A stretch of 64,000 bases of DNA from Thermanaerothrix sp034436175 (GTDB lineage: Bacteria > Chloroflexota > Anaerolineae > Anaerolineales > Anaerolineaceae). The DNA is taken from contig CAYRUO010000001.1 in assembly GCA_964427505.1 (NCBI GenBank), positions 372,001-436,000 of the forward strand, in the 5' to 3' direction. The number at the start of each line of letters is the position of its first letter. Position 1 is the stretch's first letter. Both the position numbers and the translations under genes were made by a program. Below the pieces are notes generated by a model. It saw only the letters and a program-made list of their open reading frames with translations, did no database searches and had not been told where the DNA came from. Positions 6,816-16,535 of the stretch are shown here, one piece after another.

Positions 6816-9800
6816 ATGCGTCAACTATCGCGATTCCTACCATTGACGAATGCTCTGCTGATTCTTGTGCTTCTCATTACGGCGTGCACGACAGTAACAC
6901 CGACGCCAACGCTTTCTGGGCCCACAGCAACCTTGGTGCCCACTGAAACACAACCCCCTCAGGAAGAGGTCCTTTATCTCAACCTTGTATGGCATCAGCA
7001 TCAGCCGCTTTATTACAAAGACGCGGATGGGGTTTATACCCGCCCCTGGGTACGGGTGCATGCCACCAAAGACTATTATGATATGGCGGCAACGGTTGCC
7101 CAGTATCCTAATGTCCACGTCACCTTTAACCTGACGCCGGTGTTACTTCGCCAACTAGACGACTTTGTCCAAAACGGTGCCAAGGACAAATATTGGGTAC
7201 TGGCAGAAAAACCGGCCAGTGAACTCACGACGGATGAAAAAGTGTTTATCCTTCGCCGCTTTTTCGATGTCAATTGGGACAATATCATCAGCCGCTATCC
7301 CGGTTACAAGGCTTTACTGGATAAGAGGGGTGGTACGGATGACAAGGCTATTGCCCGCGCGCTGGAAACCTTTACCGAACAAGATTTGCGTGATCTGCAG
7401 ATTTGGTTTAACCTGGCCTGGATTGATCCTGATGAACTGGCCAAAGAGCCCTTAAAGTCTTTGGTGGCGAAAGATCATGGATTCTCTGAGGCGGACAAAG
7501 AGGTGCTCTTTAAAGAGATCCGCCGTATTATGGCGCAGGTGGTGCCGATTCATAAAGAACTTCAGGAGAAAGGGCAGATAGAGGTTATTACTACCCCCTA
7601 TGCCCACCCGATCCTTCCATTGATCTATGATACGAATCTGGCGGCAGTGGGCAATCCAGGGGCCGAATTGCCCACCCGGTTCTCTTACCCCAATGACGCC
7701 ATTGCTCACCTGGAACGCAGTGTGGAGATTTATCAGGCGCATTTTGGGGTGCCGCCCAAGGGACTTTGGCCGGGAGAGGGGGCCGTTGCCCAGGAAATCG
7801 TGCCCTTAGTGGCAAAGGCTGGCTATCAATGGATGGCAACAGGCGAGCCGGTCTTGGCTCAATCCTTGGGGATTGGCTCATTTACCCGTGATGGAAAAGA
7901 AACCGTTCAAGAGGCGGACCTTCTCTATCGGCCCTATTACGTTCAGGATAAAGACGGCCATAAGGTCGCAGTTTTCTTCCGCGATTGGACCCTTTCCGAC
8001 AAAATTGGCTTCACCTATTCAGGGATGCCGGGAGAGGCTGCGGCAAAAGACTTGATGCAGCGTTTGGAAAACATTCGCCAGCGCTTGAAAGAAGAAGGTG
8101 CCCAGGGCCCCCACATTGTAAGCATCATCTTGGATGGTGAGAATGCCTGGGAATATTACAAGAATGACGGTAAAGAGTTTCTGAATACGTTCTACCGCTT
8201 GCTCTCAGAAAGCACCACCATCAAGACCATCACCCCCAGCGAATATCTAAAACGCTTTCCTGAACAGCGGACTTTAGAAAAACTTTTCCCCGGAGCTTGG
8301 TTTAGTCCCAATTACGATACTTGGATTGGCGAACCGGAAGAGACGCAAGCCTGGGAATATCTGCGCCAGACGCGTGAGTTGCTGGCCAAATATGATCTCA
8401 CGCGCACACGCAAGGCTTCAGCGGAGGCGATTGCGAAGGCTCAGGATTACATGTACCTGGCCGAAGGTTCGGATTGGTTCTGGTGGTATGGAAGCGACCA
8501 GGACTCCGGGCAAGATGAATACTTTGATGAGGGCTTCCGGGCACTGTTGCGTGGGGTTTATGAGTCGTTGGATGAACCTGTTCCGGCCTTCATCAGTGTA
8601 CCTATCATCCAAGCCAAACCCGTAGCCGCGACGCGTTCTATGAGTGGGATGAGCACCCCCACCATTGATGGGGTAGTTGGGGCCGAGGAATGGGCCAATG
8701 CGGCCATGTATGGGGTAGAAGCCGGAAAACCTCTGGCGGGTTTGGAGATTGCCCTAGATGGTAAAACCCTTTACTTCAAAACCGAGGCCGCACCAGGAGA
8801 GCGTTTGCCAACGCGTTTAGGTATTTACCTCACCGTGCCGCGTGTCTCAAACCCCTATCCCTTTACTCAAACAGCGGAGGGAGAAACGCCGATTCTGCTG
8901 GGTATTGCCGCAACGCATGCTTTCGTTTGGGAAGGTGGTCGGGATGTGGCTTTCTATACCGCTTCGGCTAAAGGGTGGCAGTCCGCTGGGCAGGGGGGAA
9001 CCGCGGCCGCCAAGGACGGAGTCCTTGAGATTGCCATTCCATTGACAGCATTGGGTGCGGTTGAAGCGGGTGATGACCTGCGCTTAGTCGTGGTGGCTCA
9101 ACCCGAGGGGCAGGTTCTTCCCGTGGGTGGACCGGCACAAGTTGTGCTTCCTGACCTGGGTCTTTCTACCGTGATCCTGGATGTCGAAGATCCGGAAGGC
9201 GATGACCACGGCCCGGGAAGTTACACCTATCCTACCGACGGCGTTTTCCAGGAAAAGGCCTTTGACCTTAAAGCCTTCCGCGTTTCCTATGACGAAAACA
9301 ACATTATCTTCCGCTTTACCTTCTACGGCCCGGTTCCTAATCCTTGGGGTTCGCCGAACAATCTGGCAATTCAGACGCTGGATGTGTATGTGGATAAGGA
9401 CCCCGGTGCGGGGACAGGAGCGCGGTTGCTCTTACCAGGGCGGAACGCGGCGCTGAAGTCCGGTAATGGTTGGGACATTGCCATTTGGGCTGAAGGCTGG
9501 ACGCCGCAAATCCTGGCACCTGATCCTACTACCCTGGCGCCCAAGCAAGTGACTGGTGTAGATTTCAAGATCTTAGTTGATCCAGCCGCCCATACAGTAA
9601 CCTTGCGAGTCCCCCGCCAGGTATTTGGTGAGGGTGATCCAAGCACTTGGGGGTATGTGGCGGCGGTATTAGGACAAGAAGGTTTCCCCTCCACCGGGGT
9701 TTGGCGGGTGCGCGATGTTGAGCCTCAAGCGGCGCAGTGGCGCTTTGGCGGTGGTCCGGCGGATACCAACCACACGCGGATCATTGACCTGGCTTGGCCG

Positions 9801-9917
9801 GCGGATCGCACTCCAACCCAAGAGACCATGTTAGGGACTTACCCCGCCTCTACCAAGCCAGCGGATCAATTAACCCCAGACGATTTTGCTCAATTGGAAC
9901 TTTTGCGCATTCCTTAG
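6816..9917 (+). CDS. GH57 amylopullulanase-like surface lipoprotein
   Basis: 1033 aa. Lipoprotein signal with Cys 24 (LLITAC) and a Thr/Pro linker, so the enzyme is probably tethered outside the membrane. The GH57 catalytic domain shows WHQHQP (about 59-64), GLWPGEGA (about 316-323, Glu 321 the likely nucleophile), DWTLSDKIGF (about 391-400, likely acid/base region) and LDGENAWEYY (about 439-448). These fit the amylopullulanase branch. From about 620 on there are beta-rich carbohydrate-binding-like regions; the last about 240 residues resemble the C-terminal DOMON/glucodextranase-C type. ATG 6816 is preferred over GTG 6798 because AAGGGA lies 7 nt before it. It likely cleaves alpha-1,4/1,6-glucans to feed the transporter encoded upstream. 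Confidence 0.88.
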   Translation: MRQLSRFLPLTNALLILVLLITACTTVTPTPTLSGPTATLVPTETQPPQEEVLYLNLVWHQHQPLYYKDADGVYTRPWVRVHATKDYYDMAATVAQYPNVHVTFNLTPVLLRQLDDFVQNGAKDKYWVLAEKPASELTTDEKVFILRRFFDVNWDNIISRYPGYKALLDKRGGTDDKAIARALETFTEQDLRDLQIWFNLAWIDPDELAKEPLKSLVAKDHGFSEADKEVLFKEIRRIMAQVVPIHKELQEKGQIEVITTPYAHPILPLIYDTNLAAVGNPGAELPTRFSYPNDAIAHLERSVEIYQAHFGVPPKGLWPGEGAVAQEIVPLVAKAGYQWMATGEPVLAQSLGIGSFTRDGKETVQEADLLYRPYYVQDKDGHKVAVFFRDWTLSDKIGFTYSGMPGEAAAKDLMQRLENIRQRLKEEGAQGPHIVSIILDGENAWEYYKNDGKEFLNTFYRLLSESTTIKTITPSEYLKRFPEQRTLEKLFPGAWFSPNYDTWIGEPEETQAWEYLRQTRELLAKYDLTRTRKASAEAIAKAQDYMYLAEGSDWFWWYGSDQDSGQDEYFDEGFRALLRGVYESLDEPVPAFISVPIIQAKPVAATRSMSGMSTPTIDGVVGAEEWANAAMYGVEAGKPLAGLEIALDGKTLYFKTEAAPGERLPTRLGIYLTVPRVSNPYPFTQTAEGETPILLGIAATHAFVWEGGRDVAFYTASAKGWQSAGQGGTAAAKDGVLEIAIPLTALGAVEAGDDLRLVVVAQPEGQVLPVGGPAQVVLPDLGLSTVILDVEDPEGDDHGPGSYTYPTDGVFQEKAFDLKAFRVSYDENNIIFRFTFYGPVPNPWGSPNNLAIQTLDVYVDKDPGAGTGARLLLPGRNAALKSGNGWDIAIWAEGWTPQILAPDPTTLAPKQVTGVDFKILVDPAAHTVTLRVPRQVFGEGDPSTWGYVAAVLGQEGFPSTGVWRVRDVEPQAAQWRFGGGPADTNHTRIIDLAWPADRTPTQETMLGTYPASTKPADQLTPDDFAQLELLRIP

Positions 9918-9943
9918 CCGGATAAACTCTTGTAATGGTTGGC

Positions 9944-9981
9944 GGCCTGCCCTGGCACTTTCAGAAGTGTAAGGGCAGGCC
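9944..9981 (+). terminator. hairpin terminator of the sugar operon
   Basis: GGCCTGCCC / GGGCAGGCC (9944-9952 with 9973-9981) and an inner CACTT/AAGTG extension. The stem is strong but is not followed by a long T run, so it may be a weak terminator or a transcript-end stabiliser. Confidence 0.55.
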
Positions 9982-10002
9982 CGATTCTGCGGATAAGAGG
10001 GG

Positions 10003-10011
10003 TGATATACT
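10003..10011 (+). promoter_or_regulatory. extended -10 promoter of the kinase gene
   Basis: TGA-TATACT, placed about 35 nt before the ATG at 10047. No clear -35 is visible. Confidence 0.35.
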
Positions 10012-10046
10012 TGATTTGCCTGAATTTCTAACGATCGAGGCAATTT

Positions 10047-11810
10047 ATGACCGAATCATTGCGTGTCAGTCAGGTTTTACAACCCCGCGAAACGGTTGAA
10101 ATCCACTTGCCGGATGGTCGGGTGTTCAGTGGCCCAAGACACACCCCAGTGGGAGAATTTCTCAAGGCTTTGCCAGAATGGGACAATCCCCCTATCGTAG
10201 GGGCAGTGGTTAACGGTGAACTGCGGGAACTGACCTATCCGATCAGCATGGATGCACGCGTGCGCCCGGTCACCATGGCAGATGCGGATGGGGCGCGCAT
10301 TTACCGCCGTTCGATCACCTTCTTACTAGAAGCGGCCTTTGAGGAACTTTTCCCGCAGGCAATTTTAACGGTGGACCATTCGGTGGCCTTTGGTGGTTAT
10401 TACTGCCAGGTTAGCGGCAGACCACCCCTGAGCGAGGCTGAAATCCTCGCACTTGAAGCCCATATGCGGCATCTGGTAGAGCAGGACTTACCTTTTGAAC
10501 GTCAAGTCGTCCCCTTATCTGAAGCCATGGCCTATTTTGAGCAGAGAGGTTATCCGGATAAGTTGCGGTTGCTCAAGTATCGGCAAAAAGATACGCTGGT
10601 ACTCTATCGTTTAGGGGAACATCGTGATTATCACCATGGCTACATGGTACCCTCAACTGGCTACCTGCGGTGGTTTGCGCTTACCCCACAAGAGGAAGGA
10701 TTTGTTCTGCGTTTCCCGCGCCGCCATGCACCAACGACCCTTTCCCCCATGCCGGGTTATCCTAAACTCTTGCATGCCTTTCGCCAGTACGGTGACTGGC
10801 TGGCCCGATTGGGCATAGGAAGCGTGGGTGCACTCAACGATGCCATTCATGCCGGGCGCATCCGCGAGGTGATTCTGGTTTCCGAGGCACTCCACGAACA
10901 GCGCATTGCCGAGATCGCGCGACAGATTGCCCAACGGGCAGAGCAAGCACGCATCATCCTCATTGCTGGGCCTTCGTCTTCAGGCAAGACCACCTTTGCC
11001 AAACGCTTAGCCGTCCAATTACTGGCATACGGACTATCGCCGTTTCCGTTGGAATTGGATAATTTTTTTGTGGAGCGTGAGCGCTCACCGCGGGATGAGA
11101 ACGGGAATTACGACTTTGAAGCCCTAGAAGCACTGGATATTGCGCGCCTCGAAGAATGTTTAGAGGGGCTTATTGCGGGCAAGGTGGTGCAGTTGCCGCG
11201 CTTTAACTTTAAATTGGGACGCCCGGAACCCGGGGATGTGGTGCAACTGCGACCTGACCAACTGATCATTTTAGAAGGCATTCACGGGCTGAACCCGCGC
11301 CTCTTACCTGATTTTCCCCAAGAACGGGCGTACCGCATCTATGTGTCATGTCTGACTCAACTCAACCTAGATCGGTACAACCGTATTTCAACCACCGATA
11401 CGCGCTTGATACGGCGTATCGTACGCGATGCGCGCGAGCGTGGGTATTCGGCTACTGAGACCATTGCCCGGTGGGAGTCCGTGCGGCGCGGGGAAAAGCG
11501 TTACATCTTTCCCTATCAGGAAAATGCGGATGAGATGTTCAACTCCGCCCTGGTGTACGAACTCTCGGCGCTGAAGCCGTTGGTCGAGCCGCTTTTACGC
11601 CAGGTGCCTTATGGAAGTCCTGAACACATTGAAGCCAAGCGGCTGTTAAGTTTTATGGAGTGGTTTCTCCCTATTGAGAGTGATCTGATCCCGGATAACT
11701 CTATCTTGCGCGAGTTCATCGGTGGTTCGATCCTCAGTGATTTTAAGTTGTGGGAACATGGGCTCGAAGGTCCACCCAATGGTCTTTCCCCTCTCTTTAC
11801 CATGCGTTAA
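10047..11810 (+). CDS. uridine-kinase-like nucleoside kinase with TGS and ThrRS-type domains
   Basis: 587 aa. An N-terminal TGS-like domain (about 15-75) leads into a region resembling the second additional domain of threonyl-/alanyl-tRNA synthetases (about 85-270; note the HRDYHHGYMVPSTGYL segment). A C-terminal phosphoribulokinase/uridine-kinase domain follows, with Walker A GPSSSGKT at 308-315. LDNFFVERERSPRDENGNYD marks the substrate region. This arrangement is found in stand-alone uridine-kinase-like proteins of Thermotoga, Clostridia and Chloroflexota. It probably phosphorylates a nucleoside, but the substrate is not proven by sequence. It stands alone between terminators. Confidence 0.85.
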   Translation: MTESLRVSQVLQPRETVEIHLPDGRVFSGPRHTPVGEFLKALPEWDNPPIVGAVVNGELRELTYPISMDARVRPVTMADADGARIYRRSITFLLEAAFEELFPQAILTVDHSVAFGGYYCQVSGRPPLSEAEILALEAHMRHLVEQDLPFERQVVPLSEAMAYFEQRGYPDKLRLLKYRQKDTLVLYRLGEHRDYHHGYMVPSTGYLRWFALTPQEEGFVLRFPRRHAPTTLSPMPGYPKLLHAFRQYGDWLARLGIGSVGALNDAIHAGRIREVILVSEALHEQRIAEIARQIAQRAEQARIILIAGPSSSGKTTFAKRLAVQLLAYGLSPFPLELDNFFVERERSPRDENGNYDFEALEALDIARLEECLEGLIAGKVVQLPRFNFKLGRPEPGDVVQLRPDQLIILEGIHGLNPRLLPDFPQERAYRIYVSCLTQLNLDRYNRISTTDTRLIRRIVRDARERGYSATETIARWESVRRGEKRYIFPYQENADEMFNSALVYELSALKPLVEPLLRQVPYGSPEHIEAKRLLSFMEWFLPIESDLIPDNSILREFIGGSILSDFKLWEHGLEGPPNGLSPLFTMR

Positions 11811-11835
11811 ATACTCAATTTTGAGGTTGGGATGT

Positions 11836-11874
11836 AAAAACACCATACCCGCCACACCTGGCGGGTATGGTGTT
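11836..11874 (-). terminator. intrinsic terminator between convergent genes
   Basis: A 15-bp perfect stem AACACCATACCCGCC / GGCGGGTATGGTGTT (11839-11853 with 11860-11874). On the minus strand it is followed by TTTTT, making it a strong terminator for the aminotransferase; it can also stop the kinase transcript coming from the other side. Confidence 0.85.
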
Positions 11875-11896
11875 CTATGGGTAGGTGAGATAGGGG

Positions 11897-13219
11897 TTAC
11901 TTCAGGTGGGCTTTGATCACTTGGCTAAGGCGGCGAATGCCCTCTTCAATGACCTCGGGTTTGGAATACGAGAAATTCAAGCGCATGGTGTTCTCACCGC
12001 CACCGCAGGGATGGAACGGCTCGCCTGGGACGTAGGCGACTTTGTTTTCGACGGCCTCGGTGAAGAGTTCTGTGGTGTTCATTCCTTCCGGTAGGGTCAC
12101 CCACAAGAATAGCCCGCCTTGTGGTCGGGTCCAATGCACGCCTTCGGGCATATATTTTTCCAATGCGGCCAGCATGGCATCGCGCCGCTCGCGATAGACC
12201 TCACGGATCTTGAGCACATGGCGATCTAAGAAGCCGCCATGCCCAACTTCATAGGCCACGACTTGGTTAAACGTTGCGGTGTGTAGGTCTGCGCCCTGCT
12301 TGGCCAGTGCCAATTTGCGAACCACCTCAGTTGGACCGATGACCCAGCCCAGGCGCAAGCCGGGGGCAAGAATTTTTGAGAAGGTGCTCAGGTAGATGAC
12401 GTTCCCGCTGTAGTACCCGTTACGGTCGTTTTGGGCATGGATTTTGGCGTCCATAACCACGACCGAGGGCAGGTGCTCACCTTCGTAGCGCAGTTGACCG
12501 TATGGGTCATCCTCGATGATGGGTACGCCGTAACGCGAGGCTAGTTCCACCAATTGGCGCCGGCGTTCGGTGGACATGGTAACCCCCATGGGGTTCTGGA
12601 AGTTGGGCAGGACGTAAATGAATTTGGGGCCGGCGCGCAGGGCATCTTCGAGTTCTTCGGTGACCATGCCCTCGTCATCCGTGCGCACGGTGATGTATTC
12701 GGCGCCGTACGCGTTCCAGGCTTGGAGAGCCCCCAGATAGGTAGGGGATTCAACCAGGATGCGGTCCCCCCGGTTAATAAACACCTTACCGATCAGGTCC
12801 AGAGCTTGCTGTGAACCGGCCGTGATGAGGATATTGTCGGCAGAGACGCGAATCCCGTAGCGCGAGGTGTGACGGGCGATCATTTCGCGTAATGGTAGAT
12901 AACCCTCGGTCGAGCCATACTGGAGTGCCATGCCGCCGTTTTCTCGCAAGACACGCAAACATGCCGCGGTGAACTCTTCGATCGGAAATACCTCGGGGGC
13001 GGGCAACCCCCCGGCAAAGGAAATGACGTCAGGTTGCTCGGTCAGTTTGAGCAGTTCACGGATGGCCGAGCCCTTCATGCGCTGTGTGCGCTGAGCATAG
13101 CGGTGATCCCAAAGGGTTTGCATGCTCGTTCTCCTGGGTGGGGTTTCCAAGGGAAATTCGGGGATGTTGGCGGCGGAGGCGAACTCTTCGGGTTTGACCA
13201 TAAACGGGTCGAACGGCAT
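11897..13219 (-). CDS. PLP-dependent aminotransferase (class I/II, 2-aminoadipate transaminase-like)
   Basis: 440 aa fold-type I aminotransferase. Visible are AGGLPAPEVFP (about 69-79), the nucleotide-like ITAGSQQALDLIGK (about 132-145), PNFQNPMGVTMS (about 205-216) and the Schiff-base lysine in STFSKILAPGLRLGW (Lys 282). This is the LysN/MocR-aminotransferase-like group without a DNA-binding domain; typical substrates are branched-chain, aromatic or 2-aminoadipate amino acids, and specificity is open. Start 13219 has AGGAGGT seven bases upstream. A second in-frame ATG at 13123 with its own AGGAGA also exists and matches the usual family N-terminus, so the first 32 residues may be optional. 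Confidence 0.88.
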   Translation of the reverse strand: MPFDPFMVKPEEFASAANIPEFPLETPPRRTSMQTLWDHRYAQRTQRMKGSAIRELLKLTEQPDVISFAGGLPAPEVFPIEEFTAACLRVLRENGGMALQYGSTEGYLPLREMIARHTSRYGIRVSADNILITAGSQQALDLIGKVFINRGDRILVESPTYLGALQAWNAYGAEYITVRTDDEGMVTEELEDALRAGPKFIYVLPNFQNPMGVTMSTERRRQLVELASRYGVPIIEDDPYGQLRYEGEHLPSVVVMDAKIHAQNDRNGYYSGNVIYLSTFSKILAPGLRLGWVIGPTEVVRKLALAKQGADLHTATFNQVVAYEVGHGGFLDRHVLKIREVYRERRDAMLAALEKYMPEGVHWTRPQGGLFLWVTLPEGMNTTELFTEAVENKVAYVPGEPFHPCGGGENTMRLNFSYSKPEVIEEGIRRLSQVIKAHLK

Positions 13220-13294
13220 AGGATTACCTCCTGGTCACATAAACGATATGATTTTGAAGACGAGACAAGACAAGCCAGCATTTGTACTACCTTC

Positions 13295-13339
13295 TAAAAA
13301 ACACCAGGTGTGCTTTGGAGTTATGCCCGCACACCTGGT
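13295..13339 (-). terminator. intrinsic terminator of glyA-gcvT
   Basis: CACCAGGTGTG / CACACCTGGTG (13301-13311 with 13329-13339), an 11-bp stem, followed on the minus strand by TTTTTT (13300-13295). It starts nine bases after the fusion gene stop. Confidence 0.85.
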
Positions 13340-13347
13340 GCTCTTAC

Positions 13348-16300
13348 CTACTTAGGAAAGCGGCTAAGAACCACCGCCGGCGTGGGTAGCAACAAGCGGT
13401 CCCCGGTCTTTAGTTCAGCCGGGCTTTTGCCAAGGGTTTGCGGTTTGCCCTGGAAGATATAGAGCGGGGTGCCTTCCTCGGCATACTTGAGTTCTACCCA
13501 GGCTTGCCCAGTCAGGAAGCCTTCGGAGTCAATGGCGCAACTGGTCACAAAGCCAATCGTGCGCCCTTTGCGATCTAGAACTGGATCGCCCAAGTGCGCC
13601 ATACGCACGCCTTTTTCGGTGAAGCGGAAGCGCACCACCACCGTTTGGCGTTGTTTCTCACGGGCTAGGAACGCCTCGCGCCCGATGAACCAGGGTTTGT
13701 AGGTTTTGACAAACGAGGCAAACCCGGCTTCACCTACGCCCAGGTTGAAAGGTCCGGCGAGTTCGTGTCCGTATAGGGGTAAGCCGGCTTCGGTGCGGAG
13801 CGAGTCGCGTGCGCCCAGGCCGCATGGCTTCAACCCCATGGGTTCGCCGGCTTTGAGCAGGGCATTCCACAGGTCAACCGCCCGGTCAGGATGGACAAAG
13901 AGTTCAAAGGCCATTTTTTCGCCGGTGTAGCCGGTGCGTGAAACCACGAGGTCAAAGCCGCCTATTGTCGCGTCGCATAATTCGGTGCGTTTGAGGGCGA
14001 GAATGCGCTTGCGGGTTTCTGCATCGCAACCCAAAGCCAGCAAAATGTCGCGAGACTTGGGGCCTTGTAATGCAATGTCCACACGCATATCCGGGCCCTC
14101 TTTAGGATCACGCAGGTTACGTAAGATGACCCGGCGACCAAAGGTGCGCGCCCAGGGGCGCTGAGTGTCAATGCGCACTTTACCCTCGCGTACGGCATTG
14201 AGCCAAGCCCAGTCTTTATCATCATTGGCAGCATTGACGACAATAAGGTATTTATCCTTATCTCGCCGATAGACAATCGTGTCGTCAATGACATTGGCGT
14301 CAGGGTCGAGGAAATGAGTGTAGCAGGATTCGCCGACAGCCAGAGCACTGATATCGTTACCGCACACGCTATCCAAAAACACTCCGGCATCGGGTCCTTC
14401 GGCTTGGTAGACGCCCATATGGGCTACGTCAAAAAGCCCGGCCGCCTGACGCGTGGCGAGGTGTTCCTCGGAAACCGAGGTATACCAGACCGGCATCTCC
14501 CATCCGGCAAAGGGGATCATCTTGGCGCCCATTTGGCGGTGGGTCTCAAAAAGCGGTGTGCGCCGCAGTTGCTCGGGTTCACGCTCTTCCCAGGTGAAGG
14601 TGGGGAGGGGTTCAAGGCTGTCGGCCGGACCAATTCCAATATAGTAGGGTTTGGTGTGAGATTCGGCAACGCCTTCAGCCTGAGTAACCGGCTGTGCCTC
14701 GCTGTCACTGACGATGATCGGCCCTGGCAGGCGGCGCAGTGGATCGGGATCAAAGGCAACATACCCATCGGAAAGATCACGCAGCCAAGTGGCCGCCAAT
14801 GTGGCCTTTTCCTCGGGGACCGAGAGGCGGAAATGCCAAGGTGTTACACAGGTGATGACGCCTTCAATCTCTCCTTTGGGAGTATGCAGGCGAGTGGCTT
14901 GGCTTTCACCCGGTGGTAGCAGTTCAACATCGCTGGCAAAAACGAAGTTGGCAAAGGTGCGCAACCGCTCGCCTTGCAAATCATAAGTGGCCCACCCCTT
15001 TTGGGCTTTGGGTTTGTCATCCAGGTAGTAAAAGTGAGGATAGCCGTGCCGTGTGGGCTCATAATCAATCCCGGCTTGTTCGGCCAGGGCGCGCGCACGG
15101 AGTTTCGCATCTTCCAGGACCTCGAAGTTGACTTTCGCGCGTTGAGCCGGCCCCTTACGGGTCTCAACGCTGTACGGGGTCGTCGCAAAGAGGACATCGG
15201 CGATGATATCGGCGATTTGATGCATTTCGGCTTCCTTCAAGCCGCGCTGGGTTACCCACGGGGTGCCGTAGCGAATTCCCGAGGCATTGAGCGCAGCCTT
15301 ATCGCCGGGGATGGTGTTGCGGTTGAGGACAATCCCGGCAATATCGAGGATGCGCGCCGCCATATCACCCGAGAGAGGCGTACCGTCGGGCCCGACAATG
15401 GTCTTGCAATCCACATTCCCTAGGTGGGTATTGCTACCGCCATAGGCAATGCGCAAACCGCGCTGGGCTAAACGTTCGGTCAGGGCGGCACAGTTCTTGA
15501 CAATCTGGGCTTGCAATTGCTTAAAGGTTTCTGTGCGTGCCAGTTTGAAGGCTACGGCCATGCCGGCGATAGCGTGTAAGTGCGGTCCGCCTTGCTCGCC
15601 GGGGAAGACGGCACGGTCGAGTTTCTTGGCTAGATTGGCATCGGTGGTCAGAATGCAGGCACCGCGCGGCCCCATCAGGCTCTTATGGGTGGTAAAGGTG
15701 ATCACATGAGCATATCCCAGGGGTGAGGGCAGTACGCCTGCGGCCACCATTCCGGCGATGTGGGCTATATCGGCTAAGAGCACGGCGCCCACACGGTCGG
15801 CGATGGTACGGAAGCGCGCCCAATCGGGCACCCAGGGGTAAGAGGAATAACCGGCGATGATGATCTTGGGTTTATGCTCTAGGGCTAAAGCCTCAACTTC
15901 GTCATAGTCAATCTGTTCAGTTTGCGGATTAACGCCGTAGGCAATAACGTTGAACCATTTTCCGGAGCGGTTGACGGGTGAGCCGTGCGACAAGTGGCCG
16001 CCATGGAGCAAGTTCATGGCAAGAATGGTATCGCCGGGGTTGAGTAAAGCGGTGTAGACGGCATTATTAGCCGGCGCACCGGAAAGAGGCTGGACGTTGG
16101 CAAAAATTTGGTCAGGTGAGATGCCGTTGGTGGCAAAGAGTTCGGCCAAACGGCGGCGGGCGAGGGCTTCTAATACATCGGCGTATTCGACCCCTTTGTA
16201 GTAGCGTGGATCGGAATAGCGCCGGTAGTAGGTTAGGCGGGCATTGTAATCCAAGATTTCCGCTTCGCTCATCCAGCGGGTTTCTTCATCTGGGTAGCCT

Positions 16301-16476
16301 TCGGCATAGAGGTTCTGAAAGATGGAGCCTAGGGCTTCACGTACGGCAAGGGGAGCAGTGCTTTCGCTGGGAATGAGGATTAGTTTACGGTACTGGCGTT
16401 CGGCTTCGAGTTGAATTAGGTCATGCAGATCCGGATCAATGTCAGCCAGCGAACCGCGAATCAAATAATCGTTCAT
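13348..16476 (-). CDS. glyA-gcvT: fused serine hydroxymethyltransferase - aminomethyltransferase (GlyA-GcvT)
   Basis: 1042 aa from ATG 16476, preceded by AAGGAG at 7 nt; upstream codons to 16551 are in frame but lack an SD. Residues 1 to about 440 are PLP-dependent SHMT (serine + THF to glycine + methylene-THF), with YYKGVEYADVLE, LADIAHIAGMVAAG and PLP lysine 265 in FTTHKSLMGPRGA. It differs from E. coli GlyA by an insertion of about 25 residues after LYAEGYP. Residues about 440-630 are an unassigned linker. Residues about 636-1042 are GcvT (glycine cleavage T protein) with FAGWEMPVWY, LFDVAHMG and VIDDTIVYRR (catalytic Asp region). One chain thus holds two THF enzymes that share methylene-THF and glycine. 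No GcvP, GcvH or Lpd is in the window. The reading frame is unbroken, so this is a true fusion. Confidence 0.93.
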   Translation of the reverse strand: MNDYLIRGSLADIDPDLHDLIQLEAERQYRKLILIPSESTAPLAVREALGSIFQNLYAEGYPDEETRWMSEAEILDYNARLTYYRRYSDPRYYKGVEYADVLEALARRRLAELFATNGISPDQIFANVQPLSGAPANNAVYTALLNPGDTILAMNLLHGGHLSHGSPVNRSGKWFNVIAYGVNPQTEQIDYDEVEALALEHKPKIIIAGYSSYPWVPDWARFRTIADRVGAVLLADIAHIAGMVAAGVLPSPLGYAHVITFTTHKSLMGPRGACILTTDANLAKKLDRAVFPGEQGGPHLHAIAGMAVAFKLARTETFKQLQAQIVKNCAALTERLAQRGLRIAYGGSNTHLGNVDCKTIVGPDGTPLSGDMAARILDIAGIVLNRNTIPGDKAALNASGIRYGTPWVTQRGLKEAEMHQIADIIADVLFATTPYSVETRKGPAQRAKVNFEVLEDAKLRARALAEQAGIDYEPTRHGYPHFYYLDDKPKAQKGWATYDLQGERLRTFANFVFASDVELLPPGESQATRLHTPKGEIEGVITCVTPWHFRLSVPEEKATLAATWLRDLSDGYVAFDPDPLRRLPGPIIVSDSEAQPVTQAEGVAESHTKPYYIGIGPADSLEPLPTFTWEEREPEQLRRTPLFETHRQMGAKMIPFAGWEMPVWYTSVSEEHLATRQAAGLFDVAHMGVYQAEGPDAGVFLDSVCGNDISALAVGESCYTHFLDPDANVIDDTIVYRRDKDKYLIVVNAANDDKDWAWLNAVREGKVRIDTQRPWARTFGRRVILRNLRDPKEGPDMRVDIALQGPKSRDILLALGCDAETRKRILALKRTELCDATIGGFDLVVSRTGYTGEKMAFELFVHPDRAVDLWNALLKAGEPMGLKPCGLGARDSLRTEAGLPLYGHELAGPFNLGVGEAGFASFVKTYKPWFIGREAFLAREKQRQTVVVRFRFTEKGVRMAHLGDPVLDRKGRTIGFVTSCAIDSEGFLTGQAWVELKYAEEGTPLYIFQGKPQTLGKSPAELKTGDRLLLPTPAVVLSRFPK

Positions 16477-16535
16477 TGTCGGCTCCTTAGGACGAAAGTT
16501 GGGGATGGGCGCCGGGTTGGGAGTGACCCACTCCA

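Noticed and set aside
14314..14919. 201-codon plus-strand frame inside the GlyA-GcvT gene
   Set aside because: Antisense shadow of a well-supported fusion gene; no SD or family motif.
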